From positions 1 to 58,525 of the forward strand of contig JBIICI010000012.1 in assembly GCA_044238935.1 (NCBI GenBank): DNA of 58,525 nt, written 5' to 3'. The notes beneath the pieces were generated by a model. The model saw only the letters and a list, made by a program, of their open reading frames with translations, was not told the DNA's origin and searched no databases. Origin of the DNA: JBIICI01 sp044238935. Its GTDB lineage: Bacteria > Pseudomonadota > Alphaproteobacteria > Micavibrionales > Micavibrionaceae. Below are positions 25,215-34,655 of this stretch, piece by piece. The translations under genes were made by a program, and so were the position numbers. Each line of letters begins with the position of its first letter. Position 1 is the stretch's first letter.

Positions 25215-28144
25215 GATTGCTTTCCTTTTTTAATGATCATGATTAATGCCCCTAAAATACCGCCCTGAACCACACACGCTATCCCCAAAGCATACAGAAT
25301 TTGATCCATAAATCCATAGGAATGCAACCCCGTGCCCAACATATTCACGCCAAACCATGAAAACCCAACAATTAAGGTTAAGAGCGCCATCACAATATGA
25401 TAGGATAAGGGCGATAAGTCACGGCTGATTTTCCCATGTAACGCCCAAATCAACCATAAGACAATAATCAACGCCCCATTTTCCTTTGGATCCCACCCCC
25501 AGAACCTGCCCCATGATTGATCCGCCCAAATCCCGCCTAAAACAGTGCCAATGGCTGTAAAAAACAACGCAATAACAGCATGGAATGTCAGCCTATTGCT
25601 GTTGATTAAGGGCGCGGATGATTTTTGTTGTGCGGATTGGAACAAGGCATAATGTGCAAACAAAGACGTTAACAAGCACCAGCCATAACCAATAGAAATA
25701 AAAATAACATGCGTGGATAGCCAAAATCCTGTATTTAAAACAGCCTGTAAAACCGTAAATTGGCTTTCGCCTTGTGATAATAAAATATGGCTAAAAAATA
25801 ATAAAAATGCCGATAATCCAAATGCGGCATAATGCAACACATCGTATTTTTTCGATTTAACACCATGCATAATAGAAAACAGCGCGACAAAACCTGTAAT
25901 AAATAATAAGGATTCATATAAAGTCGCCACAGGGGGGCGTTGCAAAATAAACATCCGCCCCAAAATCCCCAATCCCAAAATCCCCAATCCTGAAACAGAT
26001 AGAATGGGGGCAATATATTTTATTCTTTTGAAACGCCCACAAAATGCCCCAAAACAGGCTGCTGCCACAAAACAAAATGCCGCCCATAAGAACGGATAAA
26101 AATGATAATAAAATGATTCCAGTTTCATGCGGATTTTTGTCATTGAATCCAGATAAGGATCGCTGTGCTGCTGAATCTTGTTCACTGTCATCAAACATTT
26201 TTGATTATCAAAAGATTGTGGCGTACAATATTGATAAAGATGCGCCCATAAATTGATAATATTGGCCGTTTGTGGGGTATTTTTGCCCTGTAAAATAACA
26301 TCCCATAAGCTGTTAAAATGTTGATCTGCTCCCGTAAGATCAGGAATCATCCGCAATAAATGATTTTCCTGCCCCATTTTCTTAATTTTTTCATATTGAA
26401 AAAGCCTATATATTTTTTGTTGTTCCCCAAGCGTATAGCGATTAAGGTCATCGCCCTTTTGCTGCTGCATCTCTTTGATCTCAAACTCAAGATCAATGGA
26501 TTTTTCATGGATATTTAAAAAAGAATCTTCGCCCTTATCCAAAGGCTTAAAAAGCCATAAGCTGCGTAAAATTTGCGTATATTCAAAAGCGTAATCATGC
26601 AATTTTAAAAATGCTTTTTCATCTGCGTTTAAACTATCCTCAGGCACTTGTAACAAAGATTTAAGCTGTATTTGTGAGCGTTCTAAATACGGGGCTAAGG
26701 TTGCATAATCAAAACGGCGTTGATCTTGGGTAATTTTCATCCCCAACATGGCCATCACATTTTGCCGATCAATTAAAAAAACAGGCCGATGGATAGATTG
26801 ATCAGGGGACAACAAAGCCTGCCACAACCATTCATCGGGGGATTGCTGATCAATCTTTGATTGATGGGCAACTTTCTGTAACCAATTCTGAGCAAACACA
26901 TCCGCTTGTATAATTCGCCCCTGATATAATATCGGTAATTTCCCAAACGCATCTGGAACAGATTGTTCGCTGGCATAGGCTGACTGTGTTCCCATCAGGC
27001 TAATCAACACCCCCACCACAGCAACCACCACCATTGCACGCATCCGAAAAACAATATGCCACAGCAACCCAAACGCAATCAAAACACAGGATATATACGG
27101 GAAAATCACCACGGGATTACGCCCCACCGCCAAAACACTGTTGGTTTCAATATGATCCCCCATCATTTTGTCAAAGAAAGAGGATTGATAAAAAACATAG
27201 CCCCCGTATCGCAAGGGGCGGTTCATTTCAATCAAGGCTGTAAACTGTTTTTGATGATTTACATCATCAATGCGAATGGCAGATTGATAGGATTTTGCCA
27301 TTTTTGTCCCTTGGTAATCGGTTTTTGTAAAGCGTTCTAATGTCATCGTAAAGGGCAAATCTTGCTGATGGCGCTGTAAGAAAAAGGCGAATTGACCGGA
27401 GGAGACGGGCTTATCCATACCATAAAACAACATTGCTGTTTCAGGCGCCCTTAAAACCAACCCTTGTCGATAGGTTTCAGGCTCTTTTGGCAAAGGCGCG
27501 GCCTTTAATGTCCATTTCTGATCATTTAACTGCACAGGAATCGCATGATCCATCACAGCATCAATCTGAATTTTTTGCCCTGAAACTGTGATATTTTTGC
27601 CTGCGATCAATGAATGAAATGGGTAAATAAAGTCTTTTTTGCTTCGTAAATCCGTAACAACCAAATCGGTTTGATCATAGGATTGTATAAAATGCACCGC
27701 CTGTTGGGGCGGTAAAACCAACACATGCTCTTCGCGCCAGAGCATGGAAAAAAAACCCCCTATCAATAAGATCAAAACCCCCATATGCACACAATGCACG
27801 CCCATATGCGCCCGTTTGCGATAGAGAGGATTGATCAATTTCACCAGCAATTGCGCCGATAAATTAATCAACAAAATTGTCATCAAAATAAGGGCGCTGG
27901 GAAAGGGAATAATGTCCGCAAACCAAAAAAAATCACTGTAAAAATACGCCTGTAACGCGGCATGCAGCCCTATGAATTTTTGCATAATTGTGCCCAGCCC
28001 AATTAGAAAAATCAGGCAAGGCAATGTATAAAATAATATTCGAGGCGATGAGAGAAATCGTAGCAAAAAAGATAAAAATCCTAAAATATTTTTTGCCACG
28101 ATGAAAGACTTTTTTCGTTTAGGATTCTGCTTGCGTTGCGCCAT
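25211..28144 (-). CDS. ccsBA: Fused cytochrome c synthetase CcsBA (System II)
   Basis: Exports heme and joins it to CXXCH sites of apocytochromes. The 977-residue fusion has a ResB/CcsB half (helices at about 30-75 and 110-150, a large periplasmic domain, then a helix near 370) and a CcsA half with many helices. The CcsA half has LYESLLFITGF, the tryptophan-rich heme motif SWGRFWGWDPKENGALI and GVNMLGTGLHSYGF. The ATG at 28144 overlaps the upstream gene by 26 bp; an earlier codon at 28222 is possible. Most alphaproteobacteria use the Ccm (System I) machinery, so this is unusual. Confidence 0.93.
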   Translation of the reverse strand: MAQRKQNPKRKKSFIVAKNILGFLSFLLRFLSSPRILFYTLPCLIFLIGLGTIMQKFIGLHAALQAYFYSDFFWFADIIPFPSALILMTILLINLSAQLLVKLINPLYRKRAHMGVHCVHMGVLILLIGGFFSMLWREEHVLVLPPQQAVHFIQSYDQTDLVVTDLRSKKDFIYPFHSLIAGKNITVSGQKIQIDAVMDHAIPVQLNDQKWTLKAAPLPKEPETYRQGLVLRAPETAMLFYGMDKPVSSGQFAFFLQRHQQDLPFTMTLERFTKTDYQGTKMAKSYQSAIRIDDVNHQKQFTALIEMNRPLRYGGYVFYQSSFFDKMMGDHIETNSVLAVGRNPVVIFPYISCVLIAFGLLWHIVFRMRAMVVVAVVGVLISLMGTQSAYASEQSVPDAFGKLPILYQGRIIQADVFAQNWLQKVAHQSKIDQQSPDEWLWQALLSPDQSIHRPVFLIDRQNVMAMLGMKITQDQRRFDYATLAPYLERSQIQLKSLLQVPEDSLNADEKAFLKLHDYAFEYTQILRSLWLFKPLDKGEDSFLNIHEKSIDLEFEIKEMQQQKGDDLNRYTLGEQQKIYRLFQYEKIKKMGQENHLLRMIPDLTGADQHFNSLWDVILQGKNTPQTANIINLWAHLYQYCTPQSFDNQKCLMTVNKIQQHSDPYLDSMTKIRMKLESFYYHFYPFLWAAFCFVAAACFGAFCGRFKRIKYIAPILSVSGLGILGLGILGRMFILQRPPVATLYESLLFITGFVALFSIMHGVKSKKYDVLHYAAFGLSAFLLFFSHILLSQGESQFTVLQAVLNTGFWLSTHVIFISIGYGWCLLTSLFAHYALFQSAQQKSSAPLINSNRLTFHAVIALFFTAIGTVLGGIWADQSWGRFWGWDPKENGALIIVLWLIWALHGKISRDLSPLSYHIVMALLTLIVGFSWFGVNMLGTGLHSYGFMDQILYALGIACVVQGGILGALIMIIKKGKQS

Positions 28145-28625
28145 TGGAGTCTGCTGCTGTTGGACAGCAATTGGATTTCTGACAGCATCCGCCGATTTTA
28201 CAGCTTTTGCCCCATAAAACAAAAGACATCAACACAACTAAAATCAGGCTCTCAAAAAAACCACTCACAAACCAAGACAAGGCGAGTTCTAAGGGAATTG
28301 GCATATAGGCATACATAGAAAATTGATGAATCCCATTCAATAAGCCCAATATAATACCCAATAACACAGCACAATGTTTGTTTTTAAACAGACACAACAA
28401 ACAGCCCACTAAAAACACACCAATTAATTGATTAAGGGCGGACACAGGAAAAAAGGCCTGCATCTCAGCCTGCGTACGCCACAAACTTTGGGTATTTGTA
28501 TATAAATTCGTTAGGCAATATCCATGCACAAGCATTTCATAAACAAAAACAAAAATAAATCCGATCACAAGGGCAATGGATTTACGGATCATAAAACAGC
28601 CGTTTTTTTCAGTCGAACAATTCAT
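28119..28625 (-). CDS. Small multi-helix membrane protein with Cys-rich tail
   Basis: The 168-residue product has four predicted membrane helices: IALVIGFIFVFVYEMLVHGY, LIGVFLVGCLLCLF, a helix in CAVLLGIILGLLNG, and LALSWFVSGFFESLILVVLMSFVLW. The tail KSCKIGGCCQKSNCCPTA has five Cys within fourteen residues, which may bind a metal. The family is not recognised. AAGGAG lies eight bases before the ATG at 28625. Its position directly upstream of ccsBA with an overlap suggests a link to heme or copper handling for cytochromes, but that is inference. Confidence 0.7.
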   Translation of the reverse strand: MNCSTEKNGCFMIRKSIALVIGFIFVFVYEMLVHGYCLTNLYTNTQSLWRTQAEMQAFFPVSALNQLIGVFLVGCLLCLFKNKHCAVLLGIILGLLNGIHQFSMYAYMPIPLELALSWFVSGFFESLILVVLMSFVLWGKSCKIGGCCQKSNCCPTAADSNGATQAES

Positions 28626-28648
28626 TGTCAATACTCCTTCTTTTGTGT

Positions 28649-30013
28649 TTAGCGATAGGCAACCAATGTCCCATCATCAGATAAAATATATAATGTTTGC
28701 CCTGCAACAATCGGTGTTGTATGAGCACCCCCATGTTTTAATTCTGTTTTTTCTAAAACCGTACCATCGGCGGCATTCAAGTTCCACAACTCCCCTTTTG
28801 TGCTGGCGATCATTAAACGACCCCCAGCAAAAATCGGGGCTGTCCATTCAATCGGGTTTTTGCGCTTTTCTTCATTTTCATAGCGCGGCAACGGACTGAT
28901 CCAGCGAATATCCCCCGTATCACGCACCAAAGAAATCAGCTCATAATCAGGCGTTAAGACAAATAAGGCATTGCCAACAACCCACGGCGCAGCAGCCAAA
29001 CCAATATCACGATACCAAACACGATCCCCCGTGCGTGCAGAAACTGCAGAAATACGCCCCCCATAACTGCCCGCAAACACTAAATCTTGATCTATAACGG
29101 GTGATCCACCAATATCCGACAATACCGTTTTCCCGCCATATTGCGTAGCAGGTGCGACATTTTCAGACCATGCCACACTTCCATTCGCAACCTGAAGCGC
29201 ATAAATTTCGCCCGATGAAAAGGCTGGGACAACAATATGACTATCCGCAGCAGGGCTGATCATTCCCAAAAGCCCCGTCATTTCTGCCAAACCTGTGTAA
29301 TCCCACAATAATTTCAATGTTTTAATGTCATAACATAACAAACGATTATCAATCGTCACCACAAATAAACGTCCATCAATAATCGTCGGCGCAGAACGTG
29401 CAGGGGTTGGCAGCATGATTTTACCCTGATCTTCCCCCGTTGCAGGGTTCAAAATATGCAAAGCCCGCGCGCCTGTTGTGGCATAAATTTTACCGCCTGC
29501 AATTGATAATCCACCATTAATCAATGTTTCTTTTTTGCTGTCATAAACTTCAGAATCAACAATGCTTTCCCAATCTTGATGCCCATCCTCAATGGAATAG
29601 GCACGAACAACACCGCGTGTTGTCAAAACATAAATGCGCCCATCAACAACCACAGGGGCAGGAAGCAAGGGAGAGCGACGCCCGCGCGATTGATCTGTAT
29701 CAACAGACCACGCAATATCTAATGCACTGGGCAAGGCTGGATGCTGTAATGCGTGATTAGGATACCCACCGCTTTGTGGCCAAAACATATTTGGCCACGC
29801 AGGCGGCGCCTTAAATGCCGCTTTTGCCTGCGTTGAATTTGTGGGTTCTAATTTTTTTTGCAGCTCTAAAATCGAAATGCGATCCCCCTTTAAGGGGGCG
29901 TCTTTTTTTTCCTTTAACGCATCACAGGCTGACAAAGTGACGCCAAGACCAACCATCAGCCCCAGCATGCATAAATTCTTTTTAAAGTTTTTATTTCTTA
30001 TCAGATTTTGCAT
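28649..30013 (-). CDS. bamB: Outer membrane assembly lipoprotein BamB
   Basis: Lipoprotein subunit of the BAM complex that folds outer-membrane proteins. The N-terminus has a lipoprotein signal ending VTLSACDALKE, in which the Cys is the lipid site. The rest is an eight-bladed PQQ-like propeller with repeated motifs such as GRIYVLTTRGVVRAYSIEDG, GGKIYATTGARALHIL and DSHIVVPAFSSGEIYAL. The start at 30013 gives the signal peptide at the right position; it overlaps the YfgM-like gene by 23 bp. der, often the next gene, is absent. Confidence 0.93.
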   Translation of the reverse strand: MQNLIRNKNFKKNLCMLGLMVGLGVTLSACDALKEKKDAPLKGDRISILELQKKLEPTNSTQAKAAFKAPPAWPNMFWPQSGGYPNHALQHPALPSALDIAWSVDTDQSRGRRSPLLPAPVVVDGRIYVLTTRGVVRAYSIEDGHQDWESIVDSEVYDSKKETLINGGLSIAGGKIYATTGARALHILNPATGEDQGKIMLPTPARSAPTIIDGRLFVVTIDNRLLCYDIKTLKLLWDYTGLAEMTGLLGMISPAADSHIVVPAFSSGEIYALQVANGSVAWSENVAPATQYGGKTVLSDIGGSPVIDQDLVFAGSYGGRISAVSARTGDRVWYRDIGLAAAPWVVGNALFVLTPDYELISLVRDTGDIRWISPLPRYENEEKRKNPIEWTAPIFAGGRLMIASTKGELWNLNAADGTVLEKTELKHGGAHTTPIVAGQTLYILSDDGTLVAYR

Positions 30014-30689
30014 TTTTGTTTTCTTTTTTCTCAGGATAATCATAATGAATAACCTCAATCAATGCCTGCGCTTTTTGTCTTAAAGAAGGCATTGCCGTGT
30101 CTTTTCCAGCCTCCGTGATCTGCGTTAATAACGCTTTGGCTTTGACAGGATCTTTTTGCACATCCAATAAAATCAAAGAGGCCTGATATAAACACTGCCA
30201 ACGTAATGTTAAATCAGGATTATTGCCAAAATTCATTAATTGCGTCACGATTTCTGGCGCATTTTTCTCGTTCAGTGCCCCACTGGCATGACGCAACCGC
30301 GCCGCATACAAATATGGCAAGATTTGATCACGGGCGTTTTTTGAGTCTTTGAAAATCCCATCATATAAATCAATGGCTTGCGGGATTTTTCCTGCCTTTA
30401 CGGCCAAAGATGCCGCATTCATCAAAATAGAACGGCGATGTTGGTGATCTGTTTTTTCTGAAAGACTCAGCAGCGCCGCCAAGGGGTCTTTATCCTGACG
30501 GGCGGTTAAAATAGCGGCTGTTTTCTTGGTGTCATCATGACGTTGCCATGCTTGCCATCCCGAATTGACGGCCGTTGCCAAAATCAAGCCAAACACACCA
30601 ACGATCACTAAACCGCCATAGCTGCGCCATAAACCTTCTAAACGGTCGCGCTGCAACGCAGAGTCAATTTCAGCAAAAATATCAGACAT
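29991..30689 (-). CDS. YfgM-like TPR-type membrane protein
   Basis: The 232-residue protein has a short cytoplasmic N-terminus (SDIFAEIDSALQRDRLEGLWRSYGG), one membrane helix (LVIVGVFGLILATAVNSGW) and a periplasmic helical-repeat domain with tetratricopeptide-like segments. This is the layout of YfgM, an ancillary SecYEG/chaperone partner usually encoded beside bamB, as it is here. The C-terminus is very Lys-rich (EKKENKNAKSDKK). It forms a two-gene operon with bamB. Confidence 0.85.
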   Translation of the reverse strand: MSDIFAEIDSALQRDRLEGLWRSYGGLVIVGVFGLILATAVNSGWQAWQRHDDTKKTAAILTARQDKDPLAALLSLSEKTDHQHRRSILMNAASLAVKAGKIPQAIDLYDGIFKDSKNARDQILPYLYAARLRHASGALNEKNAPEIVTQLMNFGNNPDLTLRWQCLYQASLILLDVQKDPVKAKALLTQITEAGKDTAMPSLRQKAQALIEVIHYDYPEKKENKNAKSDKK

Positions 30690-30765
30690 GTGAAACCTTT
30701 AATATAGAAACGACAAACATAATGAATCGCCCCCATCTTAGGGCAATTCATTATAAAAGAAAAGA

Positions 30766-32226
30766 TCAGAATTGGAAATAGAGGAATGGCGAGAAACTTT
30801 GTGCCTGTAACCGCATAACCGCCAATACAAAAAGCACAATTCCAACCAATCGATAGCCCAAAGAATAATAGGTTGTATCAGGATCCAAGGTCATAAAGCT
30901 GGGGCGATTGCCAAATTTCTGCCATGCAGGCACAGCAAAAGTCAAGATAATGGCCGTAACCAGCATTGTGACGTCCCACCCATTCACCGCAAAGCGCATC
31001 GCATCACTTAAACCAATATTTGAGAGGTTAAATAAGGCTTTGTACATTGTAAAGGCGCTGTCAATATTCGCCGCACGAAACGTGACCCATCCCATCAACA
31101 CCAAAAATAAGGTAAAGATCATCCGTGACCCATCTTTTAAAAGATGGGTTTTTTCATGTTTGGGATTCACGCCCAAGGCACGTTCAATCGCCAACCATCC
31201 GCCATGCCAAACACCCCACAGCACAAATGTCCAATTCGCGCCATGCCACCATCCCCCCAATAACATCGTCAAAAAGAGATTAACATAAGTGCGAATTTCC
31301 CCCTTACGATTGCCCCCCAGCGGAATATAGAGATAATCCTTAAGCCAAGAAGACAGTGAGATATGCCAACGGCGCCAAAATTCCGTCATGGAACGGCTGA
31401 TATAAGGATGATTAAAGTTTTCAATAAATTTAAACCCAATCATTAATCCCAATCCCACTGCCATATCAGAATAGCCACTGAAATCAAAATAAAGCTGAAT
31501 CGCATAGGCCGTAATCCCCAGCCAGCTATCAACCAAGGTCGGGTTATCAAGGGCGAAAGCATGATCTGCCAAATGCGCGACAACATCGGCAATCAAAACC
31601 TTTTTGGCAAATCCCAACATAAAGCGATGTGCCCCATTCGAAAATTTTTGCCATGTATGGGTGCGCTGCGTGAATTGATCTGCCAAATCCTTATATCGCA
31701 AAACGGGACCTGCAACCAATTGAGGAAACAATGCAATAAAAGCAGCAAAATCCCAGAAATTCTTGGCAGGCGGCGCATCACGGCGGAACACGTCAATCAT
31801 AAAACTGATTCCATGAAAGACATAGAATGAAATCCCAATTGGTAAAATCATTTGCACCATAGGTGAGGCCACCGCATCAGGCGCAGCAAGACCTGTTTGC
31901 ACCAAAATGGCTTGGAAAGAGGCAACGCCAAAATTCCAATATTTGAAATAGCCCAGCGTCAGCAAATTTAATCCACAACCCAGCTGCATAATCCGCTTTG
32001 CCCACAGCGGATTTGTGTCCAGATATTTCACAATAAATTTTGCGATGTAATGACACCAAACGGTCACGCCAAAAAACAGCAACAAGAAATCAACCCGCCA
32101 CCAAGCATAAAATATATAACTGCCCAGCAAAATCACAATTGATCTGAAACGAAATGGAGTCAGATAATAGATTGCTAAAAAGATTGGCAAATAGAGAAAA
32201 AGGAAAATGCTGGATGAAAAAACCAT
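30766..32226 (-). CDS. MBOAT-family O-acyltransferase (AlgI-like)
   Basis: The 486-residue membrane protein has about ten helices. The family signatures include SGYSDMAVGLGLMIGFKF, EFWRRWHISLSSWLKDYLYIPLGGNRKG, and the catalytic His in LLGGWWHGANWTFVLWGVWHG. It resembles AlgI/PatA-type transferases that move acetyl groups across the membrane onto cell-surface polymers. The usual partner (an AlgJ/AlgX or SGNH-type esterase-like transferase) is not encoded nearby. The acceptor polymer is therefore unknown. An exopolysaccharide export gene lies at the far right end of the window. Confidence 0.92.
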   Translation of the reverse strand: MVFSSSIFLFLYLPIFLAIYYLTPFRFRSIVILLGSYIFYAWWRVDFLLLFFGVTVWCHYIAKFIVKYLDTNPLWAKRIMQLGCGLNLLTLGYFKYWNFGVASFQAILVQTGLAAPDAVASPMVQMILPIGISFYVFHGISFMIDVFRRDAPPAKNFWDFAAFIALFPQLVAGPVLRYKDLADQFTQRTHTWQKFSNGAHRFMLGFAKKVLIADVVAHLADHAFALDNPTLVDSWLGITAYAIQLYFDFSGYSDMAVGLGLMIGFKFIENFNHPYISRSMTEFWRRWHISLSSWLKDYLYIPLGGNRKGEIRTYVNLFLTMLLGGWWHGANWTFVLWGVWHGGWLAIERALGVNPKHEKTHLLKDGSRMIFTLFLVLMGWVTFRAANIDSAFTMYKALFNLSNIGLSDAMRFAVNGWDVTMLVTAIILTFAVPAWQKFGNRPSFMTLDPDTTYYSLGYRLVGIVLFVLAVMRLQAQSFSPFLYFQF

Positions 32227-32311
32227 AAAAGATTGTCTTTATTATAAATTTAACAAAAAACAATCCTTATCAAAAGCACGCAACAATCGCAAGGATTTTC
32301 AATAGAATGAT

Positions 32312-34480
32312 TTAATCTTTACGATTAAAATCCGCAAGAGAGCCACTATACCCAGACATGAATTTAACAAAATCATCATTTGATGTTGGGCGTGCATATC
32401 GGTATCCCTGCACTTCGTCACATCCATGTTGGATCAGAAACTGTTCATGCTCAATCGTTTCCACGCCTTCCGCGATGACCTTGAGGTTCAAAGAATGCCC
32501 CAACGCAACAATTGTTCTTGCAATTGCGGCATCATCTTTATTCTCAAGGGCATTTGTAATGAATGAACGGTCAATTTTTAAGCGGTCAATCGGAAACTGT
32601 CTCAGGTAAGACAAAGAAGAATAGCCCGTTCCAAAATCATCAATGGCTAATTCAACACCAATTAAATGCAGGGTTCTTAAAATATCAATCGTTTGCTCAA
32701 TATCATCCATAAAGACACTTTCAGTGACTTCTAGCTCCAGATATTCCGCTTTTAATCCTGTTTCTTGGAGAACTTTTGTCACCAAAGTACATAAATCGCC
32801 TTGGTGAAATTGCGCCCCAGATACGTTGACAGCCACCTTTACGGGGAAACCTTGCTTATGCCACTGCGCTGCATCATGACAGGCTTGGTATAAAACCCAT
32901 TCTCCGATCGGGATAATCAAGCCTGATTGTTCTGCAATTGGAATAAATTCATCAGGGGCAATAAATTTTTTGCTATTCCCATTTTCAATAGGTTTAAACC
33001 ATCGCAACAGAGCTTCTGCACCAATAATTTTTCCAGTCGATAGATCCAACTGCGCTTGATAATTTAAAGAAAATTCTTTGTTTTCCAATGCACTGCGTAA
33101 ATCGCGCAGCATTTGGAAACGATATTGAATCGCAGCATCGAAATCTTCGGAATATTCCTTAATACGATCCCGCCCCTCTTCTTTCGCACGATTTAAGGCA
33201 ATATCAGCGTTCTTTAACACATGATCTGGTGTATGCCCATTGCGTGGGAAAATAGCAACCCCAATGGATGTTCGAATTTGCAAATTCTCATTAAAAATAC
33301 GAAAAGGCTCATTACGAATAATATGCATAACTTTTTCTGCAATTTCACGCGGTGTTGATCCTGATTCTGAGAGAGGAATGGTAATTGCGAATTCATCTTC
33401 GCCCGTTCTTGCAATCGTCACATGACTAGGCAGACTGGTTTTCAAGCGTTTTCCAACCGCTCTTAACAAGGCATCCCCGACACTATGCCCCATTGTATCG
33501 TTAATATCTTTGAAATGATCTAAATCCAGCGCAATCACAATAAATTCCGCAGGATCTTCTGCGTCCATATTTCTTGTTTGTTCATTCAGTGTTTGCAAAA
33601 ATAAAACACGATTCGGCAAGCTGGTTAAATTATCATAGTATGCAAGTCTATGAATCTGGCTTTCTGCGGTGCTTTTGATTTTCTTTAAATTCTCTGCATT
33701 TTGATTGATGAATTCAAAGGCCAAGCCTATCGCGTCTGAAATCTCATCTTGCGCCAAAGAATTTAACGGTTTCAATTCTGGATTTTCTGGGTTATTTGCG
33801 GCTTTACGCAAGCTATCCCGCAAGAAAATAATGGGGGTCAACAGCCAATATCCAATACTCACCATTAATACAGTTGTTACAAAGAGCGATAATAGAAACA
33901 TAATAATCAGGCTTTGGCTGACATAATTTTCGATTTTATGTTTTGCCTGCATTGAGCGCATTTTTGTAACAATGTAATAAGGTCTTTTTAAATCAATCGG
34001 CCCCAAAACCGTTTCAAATACAGTGCCATCAGATGAAATATAATCTTCGTGTTGTGTGAACCGTTTTTTATCGGATATATTTAAAGTCGTTGTCTCTCCA
34101 TAGCTCGACAACAAATTTAAATCCATTGAATAGATTGCAAATCCAGATATTGTTGTTGATCTGAAAATACGTTTTGCCGTGTCTTCATCAATGGGGCTCT
34201 CCATAACCCCAGAAAAACTACTTTTGATATGGGGACTAATGGCATATAAGCCACGATCCCGCAATTCCTCATAACTTGAAAGACTGTACCCCGTTAATGT
34301 CAAAAGCAAAATAGAGGCATGCACCGCCAAAATTGTAATAAAAACGGCAATTGATATTTTCCAGCTAATTTTGCTATGCCAAATTTTGACATTGCTTTCT
34401 GACATCATAAAGCATTGCAGCTTACTATATAAACCTTTTGAATCTGATGATATGCTGTTTGTTTTCAGTGTATTAGGCAT
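32312..34480 (-). CDS. GGDEF-EAL cyclic-di-GMP signalling protein
   Basis: The 722-residue protein has membrane helices near residues 45-67 and 190-212, enclosing a periplasmic sensor region. A GGDEF domain (about 285-440) and an EAL domain (about 455-705) follow. The GGDEF signature reads GEDEF, a deviation at the second Gly that may impair synthesis. The EAL domain keeps EALLRW, ELEVTES, AIDDFGTGYSSL, KIDRSFI and IAEGVET, so phosphodiesterase activity is likely. A divergent response-regulator gene starts 175 bp away. Confidence 0.94.
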   Translation of the reverse strand: MPNTLKTNSISSDSKGLYSKLQCFMMSESNVKIWHSKISWKISIAVFITILAVHASILLLTLTGYSLSSYEELRDRGLYAISPHIKSSFSGVMESPIDEDTAKRIFRSTTISGFAIYSMDLNLLSSYGETTTLNISDKKRFTQHEDYISSDGTVFETVLGPIDLKRPYYIVTKMRSMQAKHKIENYVSQSLIIMFLLSLFVTTVLMVSIGYWLLTPIIFLRDSLRKAANNPENPELKPLNSLAQDEISDAIGLAFEFINQNAENLKKIKSTAESQIHRLAYYDNLTSLPNRVLFLQTLNEQTRNMDAEDPAEFIVIALDLDHFKDINDTMGHSVGDALLRAVGKRLKTSLPSHVTIARTGEDEFAITIPLSESGSTPREIAEKVMHIIRNEPFRIFNENLQIRTSIGVAIFPRNGHTPDHVLKNADIALNRAKEEGRDRIKEYSEDFDAAIQYRFQMLRDLRSALENKEFSLNYQAQLDLSTGKIIGAEALLRWFKPIENGNSKKFIAPDEFIPIAEQSGLIIPIGEWVLYQACHDAAQWHKQGFPVKVAVNVSGAQFHQGDLCTLVTKVLQETGLKAEYLELEVTESVFMDDIEQTIDILRTLHLIGVELAIDDFGTGYSSLSYLRQFPIDRLKIDRSFITNALENKDDAAIARTIVALGHSLNLKVIAEGVETIEHEQFLIQHGCDEVQGYRYARPTSNDDFVKFMSGYSGSLADFNRKD

Positions 34481-34655
34481 GGCTCTAAATGATTTTCTAA
34501 GAATGAACTTTCATCATTGTAATCAACAAGAGTAAACAACAACTTAAATCAATATTTTTTAATATAAAAATGCACCAAAAAACTATCCTTAAGGTTGTGT
34601 AAACCTTTATATATTATTTTATAAACATGAATAACAATAGTTGTGGATTGATTAC

